Shown here in pieces: positions 1-5,707 of a stretch of 11,041 nucleotides of DNA (positions are counted from its first letter, which is position 1; each line of letters begins with the position of its first letter). The DNA comes from an uncultured Nocardioides sp. Lineage in GTDB: Bacteria; Actinomycetota; Actinomycetes; Propionibacteriales; Nocardioidaceae. The stretch spans positions 1 to 11,041 of the forward strand of contig NZ_CAMPGZ010000142.1 in NCBI RefSeq assembly GCF_946885725.1, given 5' to 3'. The notes beneath the pieces were generated by a model. It was not told the DNA's origin and searched no databases. It worked only from the letters and a program-made list of their open reading frames with translations. Both the position numbers and the translations under genes were made by a program.

Positions 1-338
1 CGACCCGGCGGGCCTGGGCCGGCTCGGTGGCGAGCCCAGCGGCCGCGGCCTCGCGCAGGGCTGGGTCGAGCCGGCTGTCGATGCGGACCTCGACACGCTG
101 ACGCTTGTGGCGGCCGCGGACAGCCTGCCGACCGCGACGTTCGACCGCGGACTGCAGGGCTGGGCGGCGACGCTCGACCTGACCGGCACGTGCTGGGCGC
201 GCCGAGCCCGGTCCGCTGCGGGTGCGGCGCGAGGTGCGCGCCACCGCCGGCGACCCGGTCTCCCTCTCGTGGGACACCTGGGACTCGGCCTCGTGGCTCG
301 TGGCCACCGGCGTCCAGCTCTGCCGGCAACGGGGCTGA
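1..338 (+). pseudogene. Acyl-CoA thioesterase-like protein, 3' end, two frameshifts
   Basis: This is the C-terminal part of a thioesterase-superfamily (TesB/4HBT_3-like, hot-dog fold) protein whose start lies before the window. It must be read in three frames. Frame 2 from base 2 gives a segment with SLPTATFDRGLQGWAATLDL, typical of the second hot-dog domain. Frame 1 from about 190 gives VLGAPSP. Frame 3 from 213 gives PLRVRREV, then WDTWDSASWLVATGVQL, and stops at 336-338. The joins fit one missing base near 187-189 (GGCAC for GGCCAC) and one near 208-212 (CCCGGTCC for CCCGGGTCC), both in C or G runs. Putting both bases back yields one continuous family-like sequence. The recognisable protein on either side indicates recent decay or sequencing/assembly error rather than random DNA. 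Such proteins hydrolyse acyl-CoA thioesters; the substrate is unknown. The stop is 4 nt from the stop of the convergent hydrolase gene. Confidence 0.72.
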
Positions 339-342
339 CGCC

Positions 343-1161
343 TCACTCTCCGCGCGCGGCCCACGCGAGCGCGGCCAGCTCCTCCTCGTCGTGCGGCTCG
401 AGGTGCCCGCCGTCGAACCAGATGAGCGAAGCGTCCGGCAGCCGCTCCGCGAGCCACCGGGCGTGACCCGGCGGTACCTGCCGGTCCTCCCGCGCGGCCA
501 GCAGCCGCGTCGGCGCGACCACGGCGTCGAGGTCGAACCCCGGCGGCCCGAAGTGCGCCGCCCAGTCGTCGACGTACCCCATCGTCCCCTGCCGGAACGC
601 CTCCCCGAACGCCTCCCCGAGCATCGTGGCGACGGGCTCCGGCGTCGTGATGCCGGGGCAGCCGCTCTCGACCCACGCGCGCGTCTCGTCGGCATCGGCC
701 TCCAGCGCCTCCCGTCCCCCCGAGGCCAGGGCGCGCAGTGCTTCCGCCTCCTCGGGCTCCATGCCGTCGAAGAAGTCCAGGCCCTCCGCGTCGTACGGCG
801 CCAGTGCCTTGATGCCCACGCACCGGGCGATGCGGTCCGGCAGCAGGGCGGCGGCGGCGAAGGCGTGCATGCCGCCGACGGAGATCCCGGCCACCCCGAG
901 CTCGGTGAGGCCGAGGTCGTCGGCGATCGCGGCGACGTCGGCTGCCGTGTCGGCGACGGTTCGTCCCGGCGCCGGGTCGGACAGGCCGTAGCCCGGACGG
1001 TCGTAGGTCACCACGCGCAGTCCCGCCGCGGCGTACCGGTCGCCGTCGTGCCGCAGCAGCCGGCTGCCCGGTGCTCCGTGCAGGTAGACGACCACGTCCC
1101 CGGCCTGATCACCCCACTCGCTGACCGCGAGTCGGCGGCCAACGGGGCCCGTGACGATCAC
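343..1161 (-). CDS. Alpha/beta hydrolase
   Basis: A 272-residue cytosolic alpha/beta-hydrolase-fold enzyme, close to the usual single-domain length. The motifs are in order: the oxyanion-hole segment YLHGAPGS (26-33), the strand YDRPGYGLSD (53-62), the nucleophile elbow GISVGG with Ser94, the likely catalytic acid Asp226 in AREDRQVP, and the catalytic His253 in DGGHLEPHD. A cap region at about 120-205 is acidic and varied. There is no signal peptide or membrane segment. The substrate cannot be told; esterase, epoxide hydrolase or haloalkane dehalogenase relatives share these features. The start is GTG (1161-1159) without a good Shine-Dalgarno. It overlaps the stop codon of an 11-codon upstream ORF as GTGA, so translation may be coupled. 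The gene is divergent from the nucleotidyltransferase gene, with 90 nt between them, and converges on the thioesterase remnant. Confidence 0.88.
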   Translation of the reverse strand: MIVTGPVGRRLAVSEWGDQAGDVVVYLHGAPGSRLLRHDGDRYAAAGLRVVTYDRPGYGLSDPAPGRTVADTAADVAAIADDLGLTELGVAGISVGGMHAFAAAALLPDRIARCVGIKALAPYDAEGLDFFDGMEPEEAEALRALASGGREALEADADETRAWVESGCPGITTPEPVATMLGEAFGEAFRQGTMGYVDDWAAHFGPPGFDLDAVVAPTRLLAAREDRQVPPGHARWLAERLPDASLIWFDGGHLEPHDEEELAALAWAARGE

Positions 1162-1193
1162 GATCGCGCCCCACGCGCCGGCAGCTCACCCAT
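1158..1193 (-). CDS. Possible 11-residue leader peptide ahead of the hydrolase
   Basis: An ATG at 1193 opens a 12-codon frame (MGELPARGARS, stop) whose TGA overlaps the hydrolase GTG start as GTGA. The ATG lies 7 nt downstream of TAGCAT, a good actinobacterial -10, so it would be the first codon of a leaderless transcript. The downstream hydrolase start has no strong Shine-Dalgarno of its own, which fits translational coupling. The peptide shows no homology I recognise, and there is no run of one amino acid that would suggest attenuation. A frame this short can arise by chance; the case rests on the promoter spacing and the overlap. Confidence 0.35.
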   Translation of the reverse strand: MGELPARGARS

Positions 1194-1200
1194 AGGCGCG

Positions 1201-1206
1201 ATGCTA
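1201..1206 (-). promoter_or_regulatory. Candidate -10 box (TAGCAT) for the hydrolase transcript
   Basis: TAGCAT on the minus strand matches TANNNT and ends 7 nt before the ATG at 1193, the spacing expected for a leaderless transcript. No convincing -35 is seen. It lies in the 90-nt divergent spacer 1162-1251, which must also hold the promoter of the nucleotidyltransferase gene. I see no TANNNT for that gene on the plus strand, only weaker TAGGCG/TAGGGC. Confidence 0.35.
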
Positions 1207-1237
1207 GGGCGCGACCACCGGCCACGCGCACCCTTCC

Positions 1238-1243
1238 GGAGGA
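1238..1243 (+). promoter_or_regulatory. Shine-Dalgarno GGAGGA fixing the nucleotidyltransferase start
   Basis: GGAGGA ends 8 nt before the ATG at 1252. The reading frame is open far upstream (to about 190), so this site decides the start. The frame upstream of it is only antisense to the hydrolase gene. Confidence 0.75.
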
Positions 1244-1251
1244 CTCCCCCG

Positions 1252-2037
1252 ATGGACCGATCGACGTACATCCGCTTCGCCGACGCGCTCGTCGACACCC
1301 TCGCGGCGCGCCCGGACGTGGTCGGCCTCGTCGCCGTCGGCTCGTTCGCGACCGGGCCGGACGAGTACTCCGACCACGACTTCTTCGTGATCGCGCGCGA
1401 CCAGCCGGCCGCCGAGGCACTGCGCCGCGACGTCACGTGGCTGCCCGACAGCGAGCGGCTGGTGCTGGTGTTCCGCGAGACCGCGCACGGCGTCAAGGCG
1501 GTGTACGACGACGGGCACGTCATGGAGTTCGCGGTGTTCCTGCCCGACGAGATCCGGCTCGCGGCCGTCAACCGCGCTCGTGTGCTGGTCGACCGGGCGG
1601 ACGTGCAGGCCCGGGTGGACGCGGCGCGCGAGCAGTCCGCCGCGCGAGCCGGGATGCCCGACGAGTCGGACGCCTACCTCGTCGGCCAGCTGCTCACCGC
1701 GCTGCTCGTGGGCGTGCAGCGGCACCGGCGCGGTGAGCGGATGTCCGGCATCGACTTCGTGCACCGTTACGCCCTGCGGCACTTCCTGGTGCTGCTGGCC
1801 CGGCACGTGCCGGCCGACCAGCCCGCGGCGCGCGACGACCTCAACCCGTTCCGCCGGGTGGAGCAGGCGTGGCCGGCCGTCGGGATGGCGCTGACCGCGC
1901 TGTTCTCGACCGGCAACCTGGAGAAGACCGCGCTCGGCCTGCTCGACCTCGCCTCCGACCTGTTCCGCCACCATCTCAACGACGCGTCGTCACCGGATGA
2001 GGCGTGGACCGCGGTGCGGAGCTACCTCACCCGCTGA
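1252..2037 (+). CDS. Nucleotidyltransferase-fold protein
   Basis: A 261-residue protein with an N-terminal Pol-beta-type nucleotidyltransferase signature: VAVGSFATGPDEYSDHDFFV, with G30-S31 and the metal-binding pair D41 and D43. E92 in HVMEFAVF is a candidate third carboxylate. The C-terminal half (about 125-261) is mostly helical and lacks motifs I can name. The layout resembles the aminoglycoside/lincosamide nucleotidyltransferase group and many uncharacterised relatives, which transfer NMP to a small molecule or protein. Nothing here establishes drug resistance. The ATG at 1252 follows GGAGGA at good spacing. The 3' end overlaps the DUF2867 gene on the other strand by 11 nt. Confidence 0.82.
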   Translation: MDRSTYIRFADALVDTLAARPDVVGLVAVGSFATGPDEYSDHDFFVIARDQPAAEALRRDVTWLPDSERLVLVFRETAHGVKAVYDDGHVMEFAVFLPDEIRLAAVNRARVLVDRADVQARVDAAREQSAARAGMPDESDAYLVGQLLTALLVGVQRHRRGERMSGIDFVHRYALRHFLVLLARHVPADQPAARDDLNPFRRVEQAWPAVGMALTALFSTGNLEKTALGLLDLASDLFRHHLNDASSPDEAWTAVRSYLTR

Positions 2038-2488
2038 CGGGCTCGGCGAGCAGCGTCGCCCAGCGGTCGGCGATCCGCGAGAACACCACCGTGTGCGCGG
2101 CGAGGTTCGACCACCAGTAGGCGTGCCCGACGACGCCGTCGGGGGCGAACTCCGTCCGCAGCACCATCCGGGAGCCCTCGTCGCGAGGCTGCACGCTCAC
2201 CGCGAGATGCGCCGTACCCGGCAGCCGCGCGAGGGCGCGCATGTGCAGAGCGGGGTACTCCGCCGACTCGACCCGCCAGAAGTCGACCGTGTCACCGGGC
2301 GTGAGCGGCCCCGGGTCCCGGCCAAGGCGCAGGCCGCGGCCGCCGAGTGCCCGGTCGGCGAGCCCGCGCAGCTGCCAGAGCAGGTACGGCGTCCACCACC
2401 GCGCGTCGCCGCCGATGTGCGTGAGCTCCTGCCACGCCGCCTCGGGCGGCACCGGCAGGTCGCGGGTGTGCGTGTCGGCGTACCTCAC
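2027..2488 (-). CDS. DUF2867 family protein
   Basis: A 153-residue protein matching the DUF2867 pattern: IGGDARWW (25-32), LWQLRGL (37-43), GGRGLRLGR (49-57), GDTVDFWRVE (65-74) and YWWSNLAAHTVVF (124-136). The domain looks like a ligand-binding helix-grip (SRPBCC/START-like) fold, inferred from alternating strands and conserved aromatics; its activity is unknown. In other bacteria it is often fused to the C-terminus of an NAD(P)-binding SDR-like protein, but here it stands alone with no Rossmann motif. The start is GTG at 2488, only 4 nt after the hflX stop, so it is almost certainly the last gene of the hflX transcript. Its stop overlaps the convergent nucleotidyltransferase gene. Confidence 0.82.
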   Translation of the reverse strand: MRYADTHTRDLPVPPEAAWQELTHIGGDARWWTPYLLWQLRGLADRALGGRGLRLGRDPGPLTPGDTVDFWRVESAEYPALHMRALARLPGTAHLAVSVQPRDEGSRMVLRTEFAPDGVVGHAYWWSNLAAHTVVFSRIADRWATLLAEPVSG

Positions 2489-2492
2489 GCGG

Positions 2493-4028
2493 TCAGGCGG
2501 ACGCGGTGGAGTACGGCTCGAGCTCGCCGGCCAGCGCCTCGTTGACGCGGCCGCGGACGACGGTGCCGTCGCCGGTGTGCTCGAGGTGGTCGACCTCGCC
2601 GGAGGTGTGGATCCGGTTGAGCAGGTCGCCGCGCTCGTAGGGCAGCAGCGCCTCGAACTCCACGCCCGGGCGGGGCAGCTCCTCCTCGATGACCGCCAGC
2701 GCCTCGGCGATGCCTTCGCCGGTCTTGGCCGACACCACGACCGAGTGCGGCTCGCGCTGGCGCAGCCGCGCCACGACCATCGGGTCGGCGGCGTCGGCCT
2801 TGTTGATCACCACGAGCTCGGGCACCTTGTCGGCGCCGATCTCGGCGAGCACCTCGCGTACGGCGGACAGCTGGCCTTCGGGGTCGGGGTGCGAGCCGTC
2901 GACGACGTGCAGCACGAGGTCCGCGTCGGCGACCTCCTCCAGCGTCGAGCGGAACGCCTCGACGAGCTGGTGCGGCAGGTGGCGCACGAAGCCGACGGTG
3001 TCGGACATCGTGTAGACGCGGCCGTCGCTGGTCTGGGTGCGGCGGGTGGTCGGGTCGAGGGTCGCGAACAGCGCGTCCTCGACCAGCACGCCCGCGTCGG
3101 TCAGCCGGTTGAGCAGCGACGACTTGCCGGCGTTGGTGTAGCCGGCGATCGCGACCGACGGGATCTGGTGACGCTTGCGACCGGACCGCTTGGTCTCGCG
3201 CGTGGTCTTCATGTGCGCGAGCTCGCGGCGCAGCTTGGAGATCTTGGTGTTGATCCGGCGACGGTCACTCTCGATCTTGGTCTCACCAGGACCACGGCTA
3301 CCGATACCGGCACCGCCCGCGACCCGGCCACCGGCCTGGCGGGAGAGGTTGCCACCCCAACCACGCAGCCGCTGCTTCATGTAGTTCAGCTGCGCCAGCT
3401 CGACCTGCGCCTGGCCCTCCTTGGACTTCGCGTGCTGGGCGAAGATGTCCAGGATCAGCGCGGTGCGGTCGACGACCTTGACCTTGACCCGGTCCTCGAG
3501 GTTCCTCAGCTGCGAGGGGGCGAGCTCACCGTCGCAGATGACGGTGTCGGCGCCGGTCGCCTGGACGATCTCGCGGAGACCGTCGACCTTGCCGCGGCCG
3601 ATGTAGGTCGCCGGGTCCGGCTTCTGGCGGCGCTGGTAGAGCGCGTCGAGGACCTGAGAGCCCGCTGTCTCGGCGAGCAGCGCGAGCTCGGCCATGGAGT
3701 TCTCGGCGTCCTCGACCGTGCCCTCGGTCCAGACGCCGACCAGCACGACGCGCTCGAGGCGCAGCTGGCGGTACTCGACCTCGGAGATGTCCGCGAGCTC
3801 GGTGGACAGGCCGGCGACCCGGCGCAGCGCGTGGCGCTCGGCCAGGTCGTAGTCGCCGGTGGTGCCGTCGTCCTCGGGGTCCTCGTCGGCGTAGCCGGAC
3901 TCGAAGTCGTCGGCCGCACTCGTGTCGATGTCGTCGGGGTCGTCCCAGGACTCGGTGTCGGCGAGCTCGGCGTCGAGGTCGAAGTCCTCGGGCTCAGGGT
4001 GAAGGTGTGCGTTCGGCTGTGAGTTCAT
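2493..4028 (-). CDS. hflX: GTPase HflX
   Basis: HflX is a ribosome-binding GTPase that splits stalled or hibernating 70S ribosomes. The 511-residue reading carries the HflX N-terminal domain, with TYIGRGKVDGL and the glycine-rich GGAGIGSRGPGETKIESDRR typical of the family. The G domain follows: G1 GYTNAGKSS (296-304), G2 near TLDPTTRR, G3 DTVGF (343-347), G4 NKAD (409-412) and G5 SAKTG (433-437), then a short C-terminal domain. Residues of roughly 8-60 form a strongly acidic, probably disordered extension absent from E. coli HflX. I chose the ATG at 4028, which lies 8 nt after the dapF stop; a TTG at 4073 in the same frame would overlap dapF by 37 nt. The Shine-Dalgarno is weak. Co-transcription with dapF upstream and the DUF2867 gene downstream is likely. 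Confidence 0.96.
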   Translation of the reverse strand: MNSQPNAHLHPEPEDFDLDAELADTESWDDPDDIDTSAADDFESGYADEDPEDDGTTGDYDLAERHALRRVAGLSTELADISEVEYRQLRLERVVLVGVWTEGTVEDAENSMAELALLAETAGSQVLDALYQRRQKPDPATYIGRGKVDGLREIVQATGADTVICDGELAPSQLRNLEDRVKVKVVDRTALILDIFAQHAKSKEGQAQVELAQLNYMKQRLRGWGGNLSRQAGGRVAGGAGIGSRGPGETKIESDRRRINTKISKLRRELAHMKTTRETKRSGRKRHQIPSVAIAGYTNAGKSSLLNRLTDAGVLVEDALFATLDPTTRRTQTSDGRVYTMSDTVGFVRHLPHQLVEAFRSTLEEVADADLVLHVVDGSHPDPEGQLSAVREVLAEIGADKVPELVVINKADAADPMVVARLRQREPHSVVVSAKTGEGIAEALAVIEEELPRPGVEFEALLPYERGDLLNRIHTSGEVDHLEHTGDGTVVRGRVNEALAGELEPYSTASA

Positions 4029-4036
4029 GTGTCCGT

Positions 4037-4921
4037 TCAGGTTCGCACGTCGGTCGAGGTCGAGACCAGCCAATTACCCGCGGCGACGAGCACCGCCGGG
4101 CCGGTCATGAGGACCCGACCCCCGGCGGCGGGGTCGGTCCAGGTGACGTGCAGCGTCCCTCCTGGAACGTCCACGCGGTACGGCGTATTCCGCTCCGTGC
4201 CGTCGGCGAGGGCCGTGGCCACCGCCACCGCGCACGCCCCGGTGCCGCACGACCGGGTCTCGCCGGAGCCGCGCTCGTGCACCCGCATCGCGACGTGCTG
4301 CGGCCCCCGCCGTACGACGAACTCGACGTTGACGCCCTCGGGGTAGACGACCGGGTCGTGGACCGGCGGCTCGAGGAGCGGGCCGACCTCACCGGCGGGG
4401 TCGAGCGAGTCCACGAAGGCGACGGCGTGGGGGTTGCCCATCGACACGTGAGTGGCGGGCCAGGCAGCGGGGCCGACCGAGACCTTGGTCTCTCCCAGCA
4501 CCCGGGGCTCCCCCATGTCGACGGTGAAGCTCTCGCCGTCGGGGTCGGGCGTCACCGTGAGCACACCGGTCCGCGTGCCGACGCGGATCGGCCGCGACGG
4601 GTCGACGCCCTCGTGGTCGACGAGGTAGCGGGCGAACACCCGGATGCCGTTGCCGCACATCTCCGACAGCGACCCGTCGGCGTTCCGGTAGTCCATGAAC
4701 CACTCGGCGCTTCCGCGCGCAGCGACGGCGTGCGGGTCGTCGCACGCCTCGGTGCGGACGACCCGCAGCACGCCGTCCGCGCCGATCCCGGCGTGCCGGT
4801 CGCACAGCAGCGCGACGAGCGCCGGGTCGAGGTCGCCGTGGACGGTCCCCTCGGGGTCGGGCAGCAGCACGAAGTCGTTCTCGGTGCCGTGTCCCTTGAG
4901 GAACGGAAAGGTGTCGTCCAC
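4037..4921 (-). CDS. dapF: Diaminopimelate epimerase
   Basis: DapF interconverts LL- and meso-diaminopimelate, the last step before lysine and the source of the peptidoglycan cross-linking residue. It is a cofactor-free cytosolic racemase. The 294-residue protein has both catalytic cysteines: Cys89 in SEMCGNG and Cys225 in TRSCGTGACA. Other family segments are KGHGTENDFVLLPD (9-22), DRHAGIGADG (41-50), NADGSLSE before Cys89, and GNPHAVAFVD. Length is close to the usual 270-290. The start is GTG at 4921. TAGACT, a TANNNT -10, ends 6 nt upstream, so the gene can be expressed from its own leaderless transcript although the SRPBCC gene lies only 23 nt upstream on the same strand. hflX follows with an 8-nt gap. 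Confidence 0.97.
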   Translation of the reverse strand: MDDTFPFLKGHGTENDFVLLPDPEGTVHGDLDPALVALLCDRHAGIGADGVLRVVRTEACDDPHAVAARGSAEWFMDYRNADGSLSEMCGNGIRVFARYLVDHEGVDPSRPIRVGTRTGVLTVTPDPDGESFTVDMGEPRVLGETKVSVGPAAWPATHVSMGNPHAVAFVDSLDPAGEVGPLLEPPVHDPVVYPEGVNVEFVVRRGPQHVAMRVHERGSGETRSCGTGACAVAVATALADGTERNTPYRVDVPGGTLHVTWTDPAAGGRVLMTGPAVLVAAGNWLVSTSTDVRT

Positions 4922-4927
4922 CCGTCC

Positions 4928-4933
4928 AGTCTA
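4928..4933 (-). promoter_or_regulatory. Candidate dapF -10 box (TAGACT), leaderless
   Basis: TAGACT on the minus strand is followed by 6 nt and then the dapF GTG. It lies in the 23-nt gap after the SRPBCC gene. There is no Shine-Dalgarno and no clear -35. Confidence 0.5.
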
Positions 4934-4944
4934 GGAGCGGGGCC

Positions 4945-5418
4945 TCAGACGGCCTGCTTCTCCGTGTAGGCCTTGAGCCGGGCCAGGCCCTTCTCGAAGT
5001 CTGGGCCGACCATCTTGTCGTAGCTGGTGAACACGCTCATGACCCGCGACATCAACGTCTTCGGGAACGTCATCGTCCAGTCGACGTGGGTGCCCTCGCC
5101 CTCCGGCGTCAGTGTGAACACCGACAGGCTCTGGTTCTTGAACGGCTTGATGAACTCCACGCGGACGGCGACCTTCTCGGGGCCGACGGCCTCGAGCACC
5201 TCCATCCGGCCCTCGCCGGCCTTGCGGTTGCCCTTCCAGTAGTACTCGGCGCCCTTCCCCTGACCAGGGCCGGAGTACTCGCGGTGCAGGTCCGGGTCGA
5301 GGTCCTCCCACGGCGACCAGTTCTGCCAGTTGCGGAAGTCGTGGAGCTGTTCGAAGACCCGCGCCGGCGGGGCCGCGATGGTCGTCTGCCGGGTGACGGA
5401 GATGTCGGTGTCTGCCAT
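4945..5418 (-). CDS. SRPBCC (START/polyketide cyclase-like) family protein
   Basis: A 157-residue single-domain protein of the helix-grip SRPBCC superfamily (polyketide cyclase/dehydrase and lipid transport). The N-terminal strand and helix VTRQTTIAAPPARVFEQLHD lead into FRNWQNWSPWEDLDPD. Long strands follow (EYYWKGNRKAGEGRMEV, HVDWTMTFP), and a C-terminal helix runs through about FEKGLARLKAY. The fold encloses a hydrophobic ligand cavity; the ligand is not predictable. No signal peptide. The ATG at 5418 has no Shine-Dalgarno but sits 6 nt after TAACCT, so a leaderless start is likely. dapF lies 23 nt downstream. The M. tuberculosis toxin Rv0910 belongs to this superfamily and pairs with an MT0933-type antitoxin; such an antitoxin-family gene is at 8597-8821 but not adjacent. 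Many SRPBCC proteins are unrelated to toxins, so no toxin role is claimed. Confidence 0.87.
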   Translation of the reverse strand: MADTDISVTRQTTIAAPPARVFEQLHDFRNWQNWSPWEDLDPDLHREYSGPGQGKGAEYYWKGNRKAGEGRMEVLEAVGPEKVAVRVEFIKPFKNQSLSVFTLTPEGEGTHVDWTMTFPKTLMSRVMSVFTSYDKMVGPDFEKGLARLKAYTEKQAV

Positions 5419-5424
5419 GGCGGG

Positions 5425-5430
5425 AGGTTA
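5425..5430 (-). promoter_or_regulatory. Candidate SRPBCC gene -10 box (TAACCT), leaderless
   Basis: TAACCT on the minus strand is followed by 6 nt and then the ATG at 5418. The only purine-rich stretch nearby (GGGAGG) is on the opposite strand, so there is no Shine-Dalgarno for this gene. No good -35 is seen. Confidence 0.48.
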
Positions 5431-5511
5431 GACCCGCATGCCGCGGCCGGCGGGTTTTCCGGGCGGCGTGCCTCCCCGGATCCGGGATGGCCCGGTGGCA
5501 CCGTGGAAGGC

Positions 5512-5700
5512 ATGGAGACCCTGCTGTACGGGACCCTCGGTCACTGCCCCGACTGCGCGGAGGAGCGACTGCTGCTGCCGGCGGAAGGCGACGACGGCTA
5601 CTGCTGCACGGTGTGCGACGCCGCGGTCTTCCCGTTCGACATGCCGTTCGGCCCGGCCGCGGGGATGGTCCGCGACGGGGCCGAACGGCTCGCCGGCTGA
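5512..5700 (+). CDS. Small zinc-ribbon protein, 62 residues
   Basis: A 62-residue protein with two knuckle-like cysteine pairs: C12-P-D-C15 (HCPDC) and C32-T-V-C35 in YCCTVC, with an extra C31. The 16-residue spacing between pairs fits a small zinc ribbon or rubredoxin-like metal site. The rest is acidic, ending in an amphipathic stretch GMVRDGAERLAG. It could be a nucleic-acid or protein adaptor; no specific function is recognisable. The ATG at 5512 is preceded by GGAAGG at 5505-5510, closer to the start than ideal, and no TANNNT box is seen at leaderless spacing. The frame is open upstream antisense to the SRPBCC gene, so the start rests on this purine tract and on where zinc-ribbon sequence begins. 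It diverges from the SRPBCC gene (93 nt) and converges on ggt (7 nt between stops). Confidence 0.68.
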   Translation: METLLYGTLGHCPDCAEERLLLPAEGDDGYCCTVCDAAVFPFDMPFGPAAGMVRDGAERLAG

Positions 5701-5707
5701 GCCCGAC

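Noticed and set aside
190..1251. Long upstream extension of the plus-strand frame that contains the nucleotidyltransferase
   Set aside because: It is antisense to a well-supported alpha/beta hydrolase, has an Arg-rich shadow composition, and the real start is marked by GGAGGA before the ATG at 1252.
2241..4022. 593-codon plus-strand frame opposite hflX
   Set aside because: It mirrors HflX codons and has no recognisable domain; HflX carries all five G motifs.
4029..4073. TTG start giving a 526-residue HflX
   Set aside because: It would overlap dapF by 37 nt with no ribosome site; the ATG at 4028 sits 8 nt after the dapF stop.
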